Shown: positions 7,155 through 16,746, numbered from the stretch's first letter. The stretch: 64,000 nt of DNA from Nostoc sp. 'Lobaria pulmonaria (5183) cyanobiont' (GCF_002949795.1 NZ_CP026692.1:4510545-4574544), one strand, 5' to 3'. Notes: generated from the sequence alone by a model not told the origin. Numbers and translations: made by a program.

Positions 7155-8855
7155 TTATGCTGCAATTGTCTCCATCTGCTGAGAAATTTTCTGCAACATC
7201 GGGGTAATTAGCTCGGCGGGCACAGGACAACTGAAGTAGTAACCTTGACCTTCATCACATCCCTGCATTTTCAGGTAGTCAAGCTGTTCTTGGGTTTCCA
7301 CACCCTCTGCGGTGATGTTCAACCGCAGGCTTTTTGCCAGGGCAATAATCGCATTTGTGACGGCAGCACTATCAGGATTGGACGTGACATCCTGTACAAA
7401 TGATCGATCGATCTTGAGCATATTCACAGGAAAGCGCTTCAAGTAGTTGAGGGAGGAATAACCAGTACCGAAGTCATCTAGAGCTAACCATATACCCAGT
7501 TCTCGTAATTGTTTTAAGGTTTTAACCGATCGCTCCATATCAGCCATCAAGAAGCTTTCTGTCACTTCCAATTCTAGGTAAGATGCATGGAGTCCAGTCT
7601 TTTCAAGAATTTTACTGACGACCTCAACTAGATTCGGTAGTTCAAACTGTCGAGCTGACAGATTTACAGATATCCGAATTGAGTTAAATCCAGCAAGCTG
7701 CCAAGCACGGTTTTGGGCACAAGCAGTTCGCAAGACCCATTCACCAATTGGTAGGATCAAACCATTAGCTTCTGCAATGGGAATAAACTTTGTTGGAGAA
7801 ACCAAACCTAATGTAGGATGCTGCCAGCGAACCAACGCTTCCATAGCTATAATTTGTCCACTGTGTAAATCAATCAGAGGTTGATAATAAACCAGCATTT
7901 CGTTGCGATCAAGCGCTCTATGTAATTCATTTTCTAAAGTTATTCGCTCCTGCAACTGAGCATTAATTTCCGGTGAATAGAATTGGTATTTGCTACGCCC
8001 TCGTTGCTTCGCCTGGTACAGTGCTATATGAGCCTGCTGCAAAAGTTGATCTACGCTATTAGGATCATTTATTCCATTAATTGTGATACCGATGCTGGCG
8101 GTGATATGAATCAAGTTCCCTTTTATAGAAAAGGGTTTGCTCAGGGTGCTTAACAGTATCTGAGATAGCTTAATCACACTTTCAAAAGAAACAATGTCTA
8201 TACGGGCAATGGCAAATTCATCTCCACTCAAATGGGTAAGAATATCTGTTTGTGTCATGCAGAGTGATAACCTGTGAGCAACTACTCTTAACAACAAATT
8301 TGTTGTTTCATGCTCTAATCCATGACTCATAGCAGTGAAATCATCAATACCCAATAAAAAGACGGCTACAAAGCGCTGATTATTTTCAGGTTGAGATAGA
8401 GTCTGATGGAGGCTATCGCGAAATAAATCACGATTGGGCAATCCAGTTAGATCGTCATAATTACTGATGTAATGAATTAACTCATCCAATTTGTAAAGAG
8501 TTTGTGAAGTATCTGCCATCAATGTACCGGCTTCATCAGCAAATTCTGTGGGCAATTCAGGTAAGGTTTTGGTGTTTAGATAATTTTGCAATGCAGCAGA
8601 TGTCAAAATAACCGGTTTGAGGAGGTGGTGTAGTGCGTAGAGGGTGGCGGCTGTACCCGCTAAGGTAGCCGACAGAGCAATAAGCATAACTCGAATCGCC
8701 ATCTCCAAGGAATAGGAGTTTGAGATTACGAAACTCAAGAGTAAGCTTAGAAGTGGTATGTGAGTACCCAAAAATGCCACCAACATGATTTTAGCGGTGT
8801 AACTTTTTTTGATTAATGGAAAACTAGCTAGAAACGAGTATAGATTGAGCTTCAT
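7155..8855 (-). CDS. Membrane-anchored GGDEF-EAL protein, likely c-di-GMP phosphodiesterase
   Basis: The 566-residue protein has two N-terminal transmembrane helices (about residues 22-45 and 52-80), then a GGDEF domain (about 130-295) and an EAL domain (about 305-560). The GGDEF signature is SGDEF at 210-214, one residue off consensus, so cyclase activity is doubtful. The EAL domain is complete: EALVRWQHP at 339-347, NLSARQF at 398-404, ELEVTES at 428-434 and DDFGTGYSSL at 460-469. Net c-di-GMP hydrolysis at the inner membrane is the best prediction. It lacks an obvious periplasmic sensor domain. It is a single gene on the minus strand. Confidence 0.9.
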   Translation of the reverse strand: MKLNLYSFLASFPLIKKSYTAKIMLVAFLGTHIPLLSLLLSFVISNSYSLEMAIRVMLIALSATLAGTAATLYALHHLLKPVILTSAALQNYLNTKTLPELPTEFADEAGTLMADTSQTLYKLDELIHYISNYDDLTGLPNRDLFRDSLHQTLSQPENNQRFVAVFLLGIDDFTAMSHGLEHETTNLLLRVVAHRLSLCMTQTDILTHLSGDEFAIARIDIVSFESVIKLSQILLSTLSKPFSIKGNLIHITASIGITINGINDPNSVDQLLQQAHIALYQAKQRGRSKYQFYSPEINAQLQERITLENELHRALDRNEMLVYYQPLIDLHSGQIIAMEALVRWQHPTLGLVSPTKFIPIAEANGLILPIGEWVLRTACAQNRAWQLAGFNSIRISVNLSARQFELPNLVEVVSKILEKTGLHASYLELEVTESFLMADMERSVKTLKQLRELGIWLALDDFGTGYSSLNYLKRFPVNMLKIDRSFVQDVTSNPDSAAVTNAIIALAKSLRLNITAEGVETQEQLDYLKMQGCDEGQGYYFSCPVPAELITPMLQKISQQMETIAA

Positions 8856-9229
8856 AAATTCTGTTCGATAGTTGGTAAATTAGTTCCGAGCTATTCTGGC
8901 AAAAAGGTATTTATAATTTACAATTCAGTGCAATTAGCTCTCATGCAACCCAACCCTGATAAGGTTATATGTTATGCTTCCCAATCTAGGTTTCTATTTA
9001 TATGTTTAACGATAAAGTTTATGTAAAGCTTATCCATAAACAATTTCACAAGAAATACCTATATCAGGTTGATTTTTATTAGTTTTTATTAAGATGATGT
9101 CAGAGTAAAAATATATAAAAATTCGATTTGATTGATGAAAAATCATTTTTGATAACTAACGGCAGAGACGCAGAGAATGCAAATAGAGTAAAAAGATATT
9201 TTCACAAATGATTTAAGATTGCTATATTT

Positions 9230-9461
9230 TGTAAGGGCAGAGCTTTGCTCATTGGTGTCAACTTAAGCTGAAATATCCTGACTGCATGAGTTTTGCCCTC
9301 ACCCCCAGCCCCTCTCCCAATTGGGAGAGGGGAGCAAATTCTCCAGTTCCCCTTCTCCCATGTTGGGAGAAGGGGTTAGGGGATGAGGGCAACCCTAGAA
9401 CTCTTGCTAAACCTAACTTTTAGATTAAGTTGACACCAATGAGCAAAGCTGTGCCCCTACA
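9230..9461. mobile_element. Foldback/MITE-like element with 26-bp perfect inverted ends
   Basis: A perfect 26-bp arm at 9241-9266 (begins AGCTTTGCTCATTGGTG) is repeated inverted at 9425-9450. Homology continues imperfectly outward to about 9230 and 9461 and inward for about ten bases. The interior holds a second palindrome built on CCCCTCTCCCAATTGGGAG and a matching CTTCTCCCATGTTGGGAGAA half, flanked by TTTTGCCCTC and its complement. No transposase is encoded, so it would be non-autonomous. It ends 42 bases from the stop of the leftward phosphorylase gene. The remaining gap (8856-9229) is AT-rich and shows nothing else. Confidence 0.75.
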
Positions 9462-9503
9462 GCATGGTTATTTACCTAAAAATTGCTGTAAATACGCAAC
9501 AGA

Positions 9504-10193
9504 TTATTTATTGCTAGAGCCTGAAAAAAGCAGATTTGTAACTTGCTCTAACACCTTTAATGCTGTTAATGAACCTCGAATCAACCGAGTAGCGGCAAAA
9601 GGTTGTCGAAGCATTGTGATCGCTAACGGAAAAGGGTTTAGAGAGCCATCAGAGTTAATCGCTGATGTCAGATCGGGGATATTATGCTGACAATCGTCGC
9701 TGACTACTCGCAGGATTCCCACAGACATCCCAGCCGCATTGAAAAATTCTAAAGCGGTAAATCCTTCCATATCAACAACATCAGCCGCCAAAGTCTCACC
9801 TAAACGGCGTTTTTCGGGCGCAGACCAAATTACGCGATCGCTTGTTAGTGACTTGACCAAAGATACTTTTTCTGATAGATAAGAGTGCAATTGTGCTGTA
9901 AAAGTGCGATCGCATTCTTGCAGTTTCCCCTGATAAATACAATCTTGATACAGCACAATATCACCAACTGTATGGCGATCGCTCAAGCTGCCACATATAC
10001 CCATAATCAGCACTCTGGATTTTGGAGTCAGAAATTCTCCTTGTTGCAGGTATTTGAGTAAAGGCTTCATCCCAACAGGTATGGCTACTACCCTTGGGAT
10101 GGAGGTAGTAATGCCGCTTAATCCGCGACACACAGCTTTATATTCTGCTCCTTGAGGTACCAAAATTGTGTTGATGGGCAAAAAATTAGACAC
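9504..10193 (-). CDS. Nucleoside phosphorylase-superfamily protein, HpnG-like
   Basis: The 229-residue protein has the purine-nucleoside phosphorylase/MTA nucleosidase fold signatures: GICGSLSDRHTVGDIVLYQD near residues 67-86, and VVDMEGFTALEFF near 139-151 with the ribose-binding Met-Glu pair. In hopanoid producers HpnG removes adenine from adenosyl-hopane to give ribosyl-hopane. Two other hopanoid side-chain genes (hpnA, hpnH) lie 3-4 kb away, which makes this role the best guess. It is on the opposite strand and not in their operon. Without a tree, a general nucleosidase role remains possible. Confidence 0.7.
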   Translation of the reverse strand: MSNFLPINTILVPQGAEYKAVCRGLSGITTSIPRVVAIPVGMKPLLKYLQQGEFLTPKSRVLIMGICGSLSDRHTVGDIVLYQDCIYQGKLQECDRTFTAQLHSYLSEKVSLVKSLTSDRVIWSAPEKRRLGETLAADVVDMEGFTALEFFNAAGMSVGILRVVSDDCQHNIPDLTSAINSDGSLNPFPLAITMLRQPFAATRLIRGSLTALKVLEQVTNLLFSGSSNK

Positions 10194-10494
10194 TAGCTAT
10201 CTCAATAGTTTCAAGTTTTAACGGTCAATTTAATATTGGGAGTAGACGGGCGTGGCGCGATTCTTCTTTACCTTGGAGAGCGATGTCTACGATGGGCTAC
10301 GCCTACGCAGTTTGTAAAATAGGATCGCTCACCGTCGCTGCGTAACCACTAACTACTGCTTGCATTAGAGATTGGGTCATATCTGAGTGATAATAAGTAA
10401 TATTGCCGTTTAGTAGTAACCAAAATTCGCAAACCGAAGATGATTGCTGTAGCATGACTAAATAATTGTGTCATCCACACGATAATTTTCCAAG
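10194..10494. other. Divergent promoter region of phosphorylase and RND pump, with repeat piece
   Basis: The gap separates divergently transcribed genes. It contains GATGGGCTACGCCTACGCAG at about 10291-10310, the same dispersed repeat core that occurs after hpnH (15371-15388). No operator or clear promoter hexamers stand out. Confidence 0.5.
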
Positions 10495-13206
10495 ATGGTA
10501 AAGCTTGATAACTCCAAATCCGCACGAGAACTCTTCAATATTTCCAAATTGGCGATTCAATTTTCGTGGCTGACGGTGAGTTTTTGGATTGCCGTAACGG
10601 TAGCTGGTGTTCTAGCTTTCAGTTCCCTTAAGTATGCCTTGTTTCCAGATATTACCTTTCCAGTGGTGGTTGTAAATGCTACAGCTCCCCTGACAACTGC
10701 CCTGGATACAGAAGCGAAGCTCACCAAACCCTTAGAAGAACGCCTCCGCTCCCTTGAAAGACTGGAGGATATCCGCTCATCCACCTATCCTAGTCAAACT
10801 GCTGTTAGCCTCTCTTTTGCCGTTGGGACGAATTTAGAAACATCGACCAAAAAGGTTGAAACTGCCCTGAAGCAGTTGAATCTACCTCAAGGAGGAACTT
10901 CTAAAATTATTCCTCTGAATCTAAACGAGTCAGCCGCCATTAGTTATGCCATAGAGAGTCCCACGCGGAATCTCAAAGATTTGACGAAGTTAGCGCAAGA
11001 TGAGATTGTTAGTGCGATCGCTAAACTACCAGGAATATTAAAAGTCTCACTACTAGGCGCTGCTACGGCGACTCCTCCGGTAAATCCAGCGAATGCGAGT
11101 GCAACGGTCCCCCAAGGTGGGGCGACATTAGTTAGATTTAACGGTGAAGATGCACTCGCATTTCAGGTAATAAAACGCGGTAGTGCTAATACCTTGGAAG
11201 TTGTGAGTCGGGTTGAGAAAGAAGTTCAAAGGCTACGCTCTACCTTAAAAGATGTCAAACTCACTTTAGCTGCGACTCAAGCAGAATATATCCGTCAAGC
11301 CACCCAGTCAACAATTGATGCTTTGCTGGAAGCAGTCTTGTTATCGATAGTGGTAATTTTTCCTTTTTTATGGAATTGGCGGGCAACTCTCATTTCTGCC
11401 TTGGCGATTCCCACATCTTTGTTGGCGACATTTATTGTCATGGCGATTTTCGGCTTCAACCTGGAAACAATCACCCTGCTGGCTTTAGCTTTGGTGATTG
11501 GTAGCATTGTTGATGATGCGATCGTCGATGTGGAAAACATCATGCGACACGTTGAAGATGGGGAAACTCCTCGCCAAGCAGCGCTTTTAGCTACAAATGA
11601 GATTGGGTTGACAGTCACCGCCGCCACTTTAACAGCAGTAGCAGTTTTTCTACCCATAGGTTTAATGGGTGGGGTAATCGGTCAGTTCTTCAAGCCTTTC
11701 GGCATCACTGTATCAGCCGCGATGCTTGCTTCTATGCTAGTTGCTCGGACTTTATCTCCAGTTCTGGCTATCTACTGGTTGAAACCTAAATCATCCCTCT
11801 CCCCGCGTCGGGAAGCAAAAATCTGGGTAGCGTTTACCCAATCTTACAGAAACTTGCTGAGTTGGTCTTTAAATCACCGGAAGATAGTTATCGGGTTAGC
11901 TGCACTCAGTTTCATTGCAGGAATAGCACTAATTCCACTAATTCCTAAAGGATTTATTCCCAAACTCGATCGCGGCGAATTTAATATTGCTTATACAGTT
12001 CCTTTGCCGAGTATTCCTAGTGGCGCAGAGGGGCAGGGGGGCAGGGGAGCAGGGGAGCAGGGAAGAAATTCTAGTCTTCAGTCTCCAATTCCCAACCCTT
12101 TAAATGATTCTCTAGATGTTGCCAAAAAACTAGAAGAGGTTGTGAGAAAATCACCGGCAGTTGAAACGGTATTTACCACTGTTGGTTCTCGTGAGGGTGA
12201 ACCAAATAAAGGGACGCTATATGTAAAGTTAAAGAAAAACCGCACAATCACAACTGCGGAATTACAAGACCAATTGCGCTCCTCCTTACCTGTTCTTTCT
12301 GGGGTAACTACTAGTGTTGAAGATATTCAATTTGTCGATTCCGGCGGTCAAAAACCCCTGCAAATAGCATTACAAGGTGATAATCTCCAAGCTTTGAGCA
12401 AAGCAGTCAAAGCAATTAAAGAAAGGATTCAAAGGCTACCGGGATTCGCTGATGTTACAGTTACAGGTGAAACGAATCCACAGGGCACGGTTTTTCAGAT
12501 CGAGCGTCTGAATAATCAGCGCGTGGCCTACATCAGTGCTAATCTTGGCAAGGATCTGTCTTTGGGTGATGCCACCGACAAAGTGGTAGCTGAAGCAAAC
12601 GCGGTGTTACCGTCTAATGTTTCTTTAAATTTAGGAGGAGACTCTGCTAACCAAAGTAAAGTTTTTAGCAGTTTTGGCAGTACTTTAGCTCTATCTGCCC
12701 TGTGTATTGTTGTGGTACTAATTTTGCTGTTCAAAACCTGGGTAGATCCTCTAGTTATTGGTGTATCTTTACCTTTAGCACTAGTGGGGGCGATGTTGGC
12801 GCTACTAATCACCAAGAGCGACTTTGGGATGATCTCATTGATCGGTTTCGTCTTTTTGCTGGGGCTGGCAAATAAAAATGCCATTTTGCTTGTAGATTAC
12901 ATCAATCAGTTACGCAACGCTGGCTTAGAGCGCACCGAGGCGATCCTTAATACCGGACTAGTGCGCCTCAGACCAATTATGATGACCACAGCTTCCACTA
13001 TTTTAGGGATGCTACCGATCGCTTTAGGTTTGGGTGCTGGTTCCGAATTGCGATCGCCTATGGCTGTAGCGATCGCTGGTGGACTTGTAACTTCAACTAT
13101 CCTCAGTTTGATTGTTGTGCCAGTAGTCTACACCATTTTGGATGATTGGTTTCCCCGATTTGAGAAGAGGGGGAGCAGGGGAGCAGGGGAGCAGGGGGGA
13201 AGTTGA
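10495..13206 (+). CDS. RND-family efflux transporter inner-membrane subunit (AcrB/HAE1 type)
   Basis: The 903-residue pump should use the proton gradient to export a hydrophobic or amphiphilic substrate. It has an N-terminal helix (residues 18-40), porter-domain sequence, and the central helix GSIVDDAIVDVENIM (about 335-349) with the paired aspartates of the proton relay. A second half ends in LVDYINQLRNAGLERTEAIL and the RPIMMTTASTILGMLPIALG block. It is shorter than typical AcrB (about 1040). Residues about 511-523 (EGQGGRGAGEQGR) and the C-terminal SRGAGEQGGS come from G-rich dispersed repeats. Its stop overlaps the hpnA start (TGATG), so the two are translationally coupled. No membrane-fusion partner is adjacent. 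Confidence 0.9.
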   Translation: MVKLDNSKSARELFNISKLAIQFSWLTVSFWIAVTVAGVLAFSSLKYALFPDITFPVVVVNATAPLTTALDTEAKLTKPLEERLRSLERLEDIRSSTYPSQTAVSLSFAVGTNLETSTKKVETALKQLNLPQGGTSKIIPLNLNESAAISYAIESPTRNLKDLTKLAQDEIVSAIAKLPGILKVSLLGAATATPPVNPANASATVPQGGATLVRFNGEDALAFQVIKRGSANTLEVVSRVEKEVQRLRSTLKDVKLTLAATQAEYIRQATQSTIDALLEAVLLSIVVIFPFLWNWRATLISALAIPTSLLATFIVMAIFGFNLETITLLALALVIGSIVDDAIVDVENIMRHVEDGETPRQAALLATNEIGLTVTAATLTAVAVFLPIGLMGGVIGQFFKPFGITVSAAMLASMLVARTLSPVLAIYWLKPKSSLSPRREAKIWVAFTQSYRNLLSWSLNHRKIVIGLAALSFIAGIALIPLIPKGFIPKLDRGEFNIAYTVPLPSIPSGAEGQGGRGAGEQGRNSSLQSPIPNPLNDSLDVAKKLEEVVRKSPAVETVFTTVGSREGEPNKGTLYVKLKKNRTITTAELQDQLRSSLPVLSGVTTSVEDIQFVDSGGQKPLQIALQGDNLQALSKAVKAIKERIQRLPGFADVTVTGETNPQGTVFQIERLNNQRVAYISANLGKDLSLGDATDKVVAEANAVLPSNVSLNLGGDSANQSKVFSSFGSTLALSALCIVVVLILLFKTWVDPLVIGVSLPLALVGAMLALLITKSDFGMISLIGFVFLLGLANKNAILLVDYINQLRNAGLERTEAILNTGLVRLRPIMMTTASTILGMLPIALGLGAGSELRSPMAVAIAGGLVTSTILSLIVVPVVYTILDDWFPRFEKRGSRGAGEQGGS
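12026..12063 (+). repeat. G-rich (GGGGAGCA)n repeat inside the RND pump gene
   Basis: The run GGGGCAGGGGGGCAGGGGAG continues for about 38 bases and is translated in frame as EGQGGRGAGEQG. It lies in the periplasmic region between the two membrane halves, a permissive loop. A second run closes the same gene (13165-13200). Confidence 0.85.
13165..13200 (+). repeat. G-rich (GGGGAGCA)n repeat at the 3' end of the RND pump gene
   Basis: The last dozen codons of the pump come from GGGGGAGCAGGGGAGCAGGG and continuation. The run also supplies a purine-rich tract just ahead of the hpnA start at 13206, where it may act as the ribosome binding site. Confidence 0.85.
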
Positions 13207-14189
13207 TGCAGGTTTTTGTCACAGGGGGAACGGGTTTTATTGGTGCCCATTTGGCACGGTTGTTGCTGCAACAGGGATATGCAGTCAAAGTGCTGGTACG
13301 CCATAGCAGCAATTTGGAGAATTTACGCGGTCTGGATGTGGAAATTGTCAAAGGCGATTTGAACGATCCAAATCTTTGGCAACAGATGCTTAATTGTCAA
13401 TACCTATTTCATGTCGCAGCCCATTATTCCTTATGGCAAAAAGACCGGGAGTTACTGCACCGTCACAATGTCCTGGGTACGCGCAATGTGTTGGCAGCAG
13501 CTCGTAAGGCTAACATTGAACGCACCGTCTACACGAGTTCAGTGGCAGCGATTGGGGTAGGATCGTCTGGTCAAGTCGTCGATGAAACACATCAGAGTCC
13601 TTTAGAAAAGTTGGTGGGTGACTACAAAAAGTCTAAGTTTCTAGCTGAACAAGAAGCTATGCAAGCCGTTGCTAGAGGTCAGGAGGTAGTTATTGTCAAT
13701 CCCAGCAGTCCGATTGGCTCGTTGGATATCAAACCTACCCCGACGGGTGATATAATACTACGGTTTTTACGACGGCAAATGCCTTTTTATTTGGATACTG
13801 GTCTAAATTTTATCGATGTGCGAGATGTGGCGTGGGGGCATTTACTGGCTTTGCAGCGGGGTAAATCAGGCGATCGCTATATCTTAGGTCATCAAAACCT
13901 CAGTCTCAAGCAACTACTCGAACAACTCGCCGATATCACAGGTCTGAGCGCACCTCAACAAACAATACCCACTTGGTTGCCCCTTAGTGTTGCCTGGGTT
14001 GATGAAAAGATTCTCGCACCATTAGGTAAATCGCCCTCAGTACCATTGGATGGCGTTCGGATGGCGAAACAACCGATGTATTACAATGCTGCCAAGGCTG
14101 TACGAGAATTGGGTCTACCCCAATCTTCGCTAAAGGTCGCACTTAAAGATGCTGTGGATTGGTTTGTTGCTCAGGGATATGTCAAATGA
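13206..14189 (+). CDS. hpnA: Hopanoid-associated sugar epimerase HpnA
   Basis: The 327-residue protein is an extended short-chain dehydrogenase/reductase. The NAD(P)-binding GGTGFIG is at residues 7-13, a catalytic Ser near 111-112, and YKKSK (YxxxK) at 140-144. The overall sequence matches the HpnA family linked to hopanoid side-chain modification; its substrate is not firmly established. ATG 13206 overlaps the pump stop codon; an in-frame TTG one codon earlier is less likely. hpnH follows on the same strand after 120 bases that contain a palindromic repeat. Confidence 0.85.
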   Translation: MQVFVTGGTGFIGAHLARLLLQQGYAVKVLVRHSSNLENLRGLDVEIVKGDLNDPNLWQQMLNCQYLFHVAAHYSLWQKDRELLHRHNVLGTRNVLAAARKANIERTVYTSSVAAIGVGSSGQVVDETHQSPLEKLVGDYKKSKFLAEQEAMQAVARGQEVVIVNPSSPIGSLDIKPTPTGDIILRFLRRQMPFYLDTGLNFIDVRDVAWGHLLALQRGKSGDRYILGHQNLSLKQLLEQLADITGLSAPQQTIPTWLPLSVAWVDEKILAPLGKSPSVPLDGVRMAKQPMYYNAAKAVRELGLPQSSLKVALKDAVDWFVAQGYVK

Positions 14190-14224
14190 AAAATATAGCG
14201 ATTTACGTGTGGATGCAATAGACA

Positions 14225-14252
14225 GTAGGGGCGCAAGGCCTTGCACCCCTAC
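14225..14252. repeat. GTAGGGGCGCAAGG palindrome between hpnA and hpnH
   Basis: A 28-bp near-perfect palindrome (14-bp arms, one mismatch pair) in the intergenic space. It belongs to the same family as the perfect 29-bp palindrome at 55311-55339 (GTAGGGGCACAGCA arms). In the transcript it would form a stable hairpin between hpnA and hpnH. Confidence 0.85.
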
Positions 14253-14309
14253 GAAGGTTTTATGTTTTCCAGTGGTGTACTTATATCTAAAAGAGGAGCG
14301 ATCGCAACA

Positions 14310-15329
14310 ATGGCAGTTAATCTACAACAAGCTATAGATATTGGGAAGTATCTTGTTACTCAGCGTTTGAAAGGACGTAAACGCTTTCCTCTAGTTTTGA
14401 TGTTGGAACCTCTTTTTCGGTGTAATCTCGCTTGTACTGGTTGTGGTAAAATCCAACATCCAAAGGAAATTTTAAAGCAAAATCTCACCCCAGAACAGTG
14501 TTTTGCCGCCGTGGAAGAGTGCGGCGCACCGGTTGTCTCCATTCCTGGAGGAGAACCCCTGTTGCATCCCCAAATTGATCAGATTGTTCAAGGATTAATT
14601 GAGCGCAAGAAATATATTTACTTGTGTACCAATGGTTTGTTGTTAGAAAAGAGCCTGGATAAGTTTCAACCTTCTCCCTATCTCACTTTCAGCGTGCATT
14701 TAGATGGAATGCGGGAATTACACGATCAGTGTGTTGATCGCAAAGGTGTTTTTGATATTGCTGTCAAAGCCATTCGTGCCGCTAAAGCTAAAGGCTTTCG
14801 TGTCACAACTAACACCACTATCTTTGAAGGTACTGAACCTAAAGATGTGCAAGAGTTCTTCAACTTTCTGGAAACACTAAATACTGACGGGATGATGATT
14901 TCTCCTGGCTACAGTTACGAGTGGGCACCAGATCAAGATCATTTTCTCCACCGCGAACAAACCCGCGCCCTCTTCCGAGAAATTCTGGCTCCATACAAAA
15001 GTGGTGAAAAAAACTGGAACTTCAATCACAATCCGTTGTTCCTAGATTTTCTCACTGGCGAGAAGGACTACGAATGCACACCTTGGGGTAGCCCTAGTTA
15101 TAGCGTTCTCGGTTGGCAAAAACCTTGCTATCTGCTGAACGAAGGTTATTACTCTACCTTTAAAGAATTACTCGCACAAACTGACTGGAGTCAATACGGC
15201 CAGAAGAGTGGTAATCCCAAGTGTGCCGATTGTATGGTTCACTGCGGCTACGAACCCACCGCCGCAATGGATGCAATGCAACCACAAAATATGGCGCGTG
15301 CCCTTAGCAGTGTGTTTGGTAGGAATTAG
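14310..15329 (+). CDS. hpnH: Adenosyl-hopene transferase HpnH (radical SAM)
   Basis: The 339-residue radical SAM enzyme joins the 5'-deoxyadenosyl group to hopene, the first step of extended hopanoids. The CX3CX2C iron-sulfur cluster motif is C38, C42, C45 (CNLACTGC). PGGEPLLHP (GGE motif) and the C-terminal [14 protein letters not shown] are HpnH hallmarks. ATG 14310 was chosen over the ATG at 14241 because GAGGAG at 14292-14297 is well placed and [15 protein letters not shown] matches family N-termini. hpnA is directly upstream. A hairpin 21 bases after the stop probably ends the operon. Confidence 0.93.
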   Translation: MAVNLQQAIDIGKYLVTQRLKGRKRFPLVLMLEPLFRCNLACTGCGKIQHPKEILKQNLTPEQCFAAVEECGAPVVSIPGGEPLLHPQIDQIVQGLIERKKYIYLCTNGLLLEKSLDKFQPSPYLTFSVHLDGMRELHDQCVDRKGVFDIAVKAIRAAKAKGFRVTTNTTIFEGTEPKDVQEFFNFLETLNTDGMMISPGYSYEWAPDQDHFLHREQTRALFREILAPYKSGEKNWNFNHNPLFLDFLTGEKDYECTPWGSPSYSVLGWQKPCYLLNEGYYSTFKELLAQTDWSQYGQKSGNPKCADCMVHCGYEPTAAMDAMQPQNMARALSSVFGRN

Positions 15330-15349
15330 GAAGTAGTAAATACTACATA

Positions 15350-15396
15350 TTAAAGGGTGCGCTGCCTAGGGTGGGCTACGCCTACGCACCCTTTAA
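15350..15396 (+). terminator. Stem-loop after hpnH
   Basis: TTAAAGGGTGCG and CGCACCCTTTAA form a perfect 12-bp stem around 23 bases that include the dispersed GTGGGCTACGCCTACG repeat. There is no T-run, so this may be a 3' stabilising structure rather than an intrinsic terminator. Confidence 0.55.
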
Positions 15397-15520
15397 AGAT
15401 TCTGATTGCACTAGAATGTGCCCAACAATATGCGATAAAAGTTAAAGGAGGATGCTTATTTAGAGATATTGCGATACTTCCCTCAGCCAAATTTGCCGAA
15501 AATCATCAGGGAAAATACTC

Positions 15521-16335
15521 ATGCCATTTGTATCTATTCGTGACCTGCAAATGTATTATGAGATTCGTGGCACAGGTCAACGCCTGCTCTGTATTAGTGG
15601 TACTGGAAGAGACTTGCAGCGATCGCCAACTATTTTTGACTCACCACTAGCCCCACACTTTGAAATCCTAGCCTACGATCAGCGCGGTCTGGGTCAAACT
15701 TCAAAACCTGATATTCCCTACACCATAGCAGATTACGCCGCCGATACAGACTCTTTGTTAAATGCAGTCGGGTGAGAGAGCGCTCATCTCATCGGAATTT
15801 CCTTTGGGGGTATGGTAGCCCAAGAGTTGGCACTGCGCTATCCGCACCGCGTTGAACGTCTTGTTTTGGCTTGTACTAGCAGTGGCGGTGCTGGTGGGTC
15901 GTCATATCCACTACATGAACTCGCGAACCTTCCTAGTGAAGAACTAGCTCATCGGCAAATCACAATTGCTGATATCCGTTGGCAAGAGGAAGCTTGGCTC
16001 TCTAGCCGAACTACACAATTTCAGGAATTAGTGAAGTTGACACTAGCAGTTTCTCAAGGGGGTATAGACGAACCAAGTCGTGAAGTTGGTCGTCTCGCCA
16101 GCTTGAGGCCCGTGCTGCTCACGATACATACAATCGACTTTCTCAACTGCATATTCCTGTCTATATCTGCGGCGGTCATCACGATGGCATATCTCCTCCT
16201 GCTAATCTTGAAGCGATACACAAACAGATACCAGGTTCGTACTTAGAGTTCTTTAAGGGCGGTCATGGCTTTCTTTACCAAAATCCTCAAGCATTCAAGC
16301 GCGTTATTGCCTTTCTCCAAAATAAATTCGAGTAA
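15521..16335 (+). pseudogene. Alpha/beta hydrolase broken by one stop codon and one frameshift
   Basis: The reading frame starts MPFVSIRDLQMYYEIRGTGQ and reaches LLNAVG, where TGA (15773-15775) stands where homologues usually have Trp. The same frame resumes with ESAHLIGISFGGMVAQELAL, the nucleophile elbow GxSxGG. Near 16105 the frame must shift; another frame then gives ARAAHDTYNRLSQLHIPVYI, the acid motif GGHHDGISPP and the His motif GGHGFLYQNPQAF, ending at TAA 16335. With both lesions repaired the protein is about 270 residues with a complete Ser-Asp-His triad. It is either a recent pseudogene or carries sequencing errors. Confidence 0.85.
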
Positions 16336-16746
16336 TTTTACATAATACATAACTACAAAATGACAATAACTGCTATACGTGTTGCCCTGCCACGGAAGCA
16401 GCGCTCGGCTCGTAAACTAAAACAGATACAAAAATATGAAGTTATGTAAACAAATTTCACAAACATAACAATAATTTGTAATAAATAATGATACGGCAGC
16501 ATTGTATAAAGAGAACTTGGAAGTAAAAAACAACATCTTAATCAGGTTTTCCAGTCATTCACAGAAGTTTTAAGTTTTTTAACAAAAGTTTTAATCTGAA
16601 AGCCTGGAGATCGTAAACTTATTTCTTGGATGTCTGTTTTAAACCTTTCGTAACTCGTCAGGCAGTGCTGACATCAAAAATCAACTGAACCATTCAGTTT
16701 TGAGTCCAATTTATTCTTAACCAAGCAAATTAGGAGATTTAACGCA
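16336..16746 (+). promoter_or_regulatory. Upstream region of the phycocyanin operon
   Basis: This 411-base AT-rich stretch has no gene. TATAAA at 16505-16510 is a -10-like box without a well-spaced -35; other promoters are possible, as cpc operons often have long leaders. A TTAGGAG ribosome binding site lies at 16729-16735 ahead of cpcB. Several AAGTTTTAA-like repeats occur at about 16565-16595. Specific regulator sites could not be assigned. Confidence 0.5.

Noticed and set aside
9430..9690. 86-residue plus-strand frame
   Set aside because: It combines the arm of the foldback element with the antisense of the phosphorylase gene.
10495..13206. Hopanoid transporter HpnN
   Set aside because: HpnN is of the MMPL-like RND branch; this protein has AcrB/HAE1-type features.
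15357..15650. 97-residue plus-strand frame
   Set aside because: Built from the hairpin after hpnH and an alternate frame of the hydrolase pseudogene.
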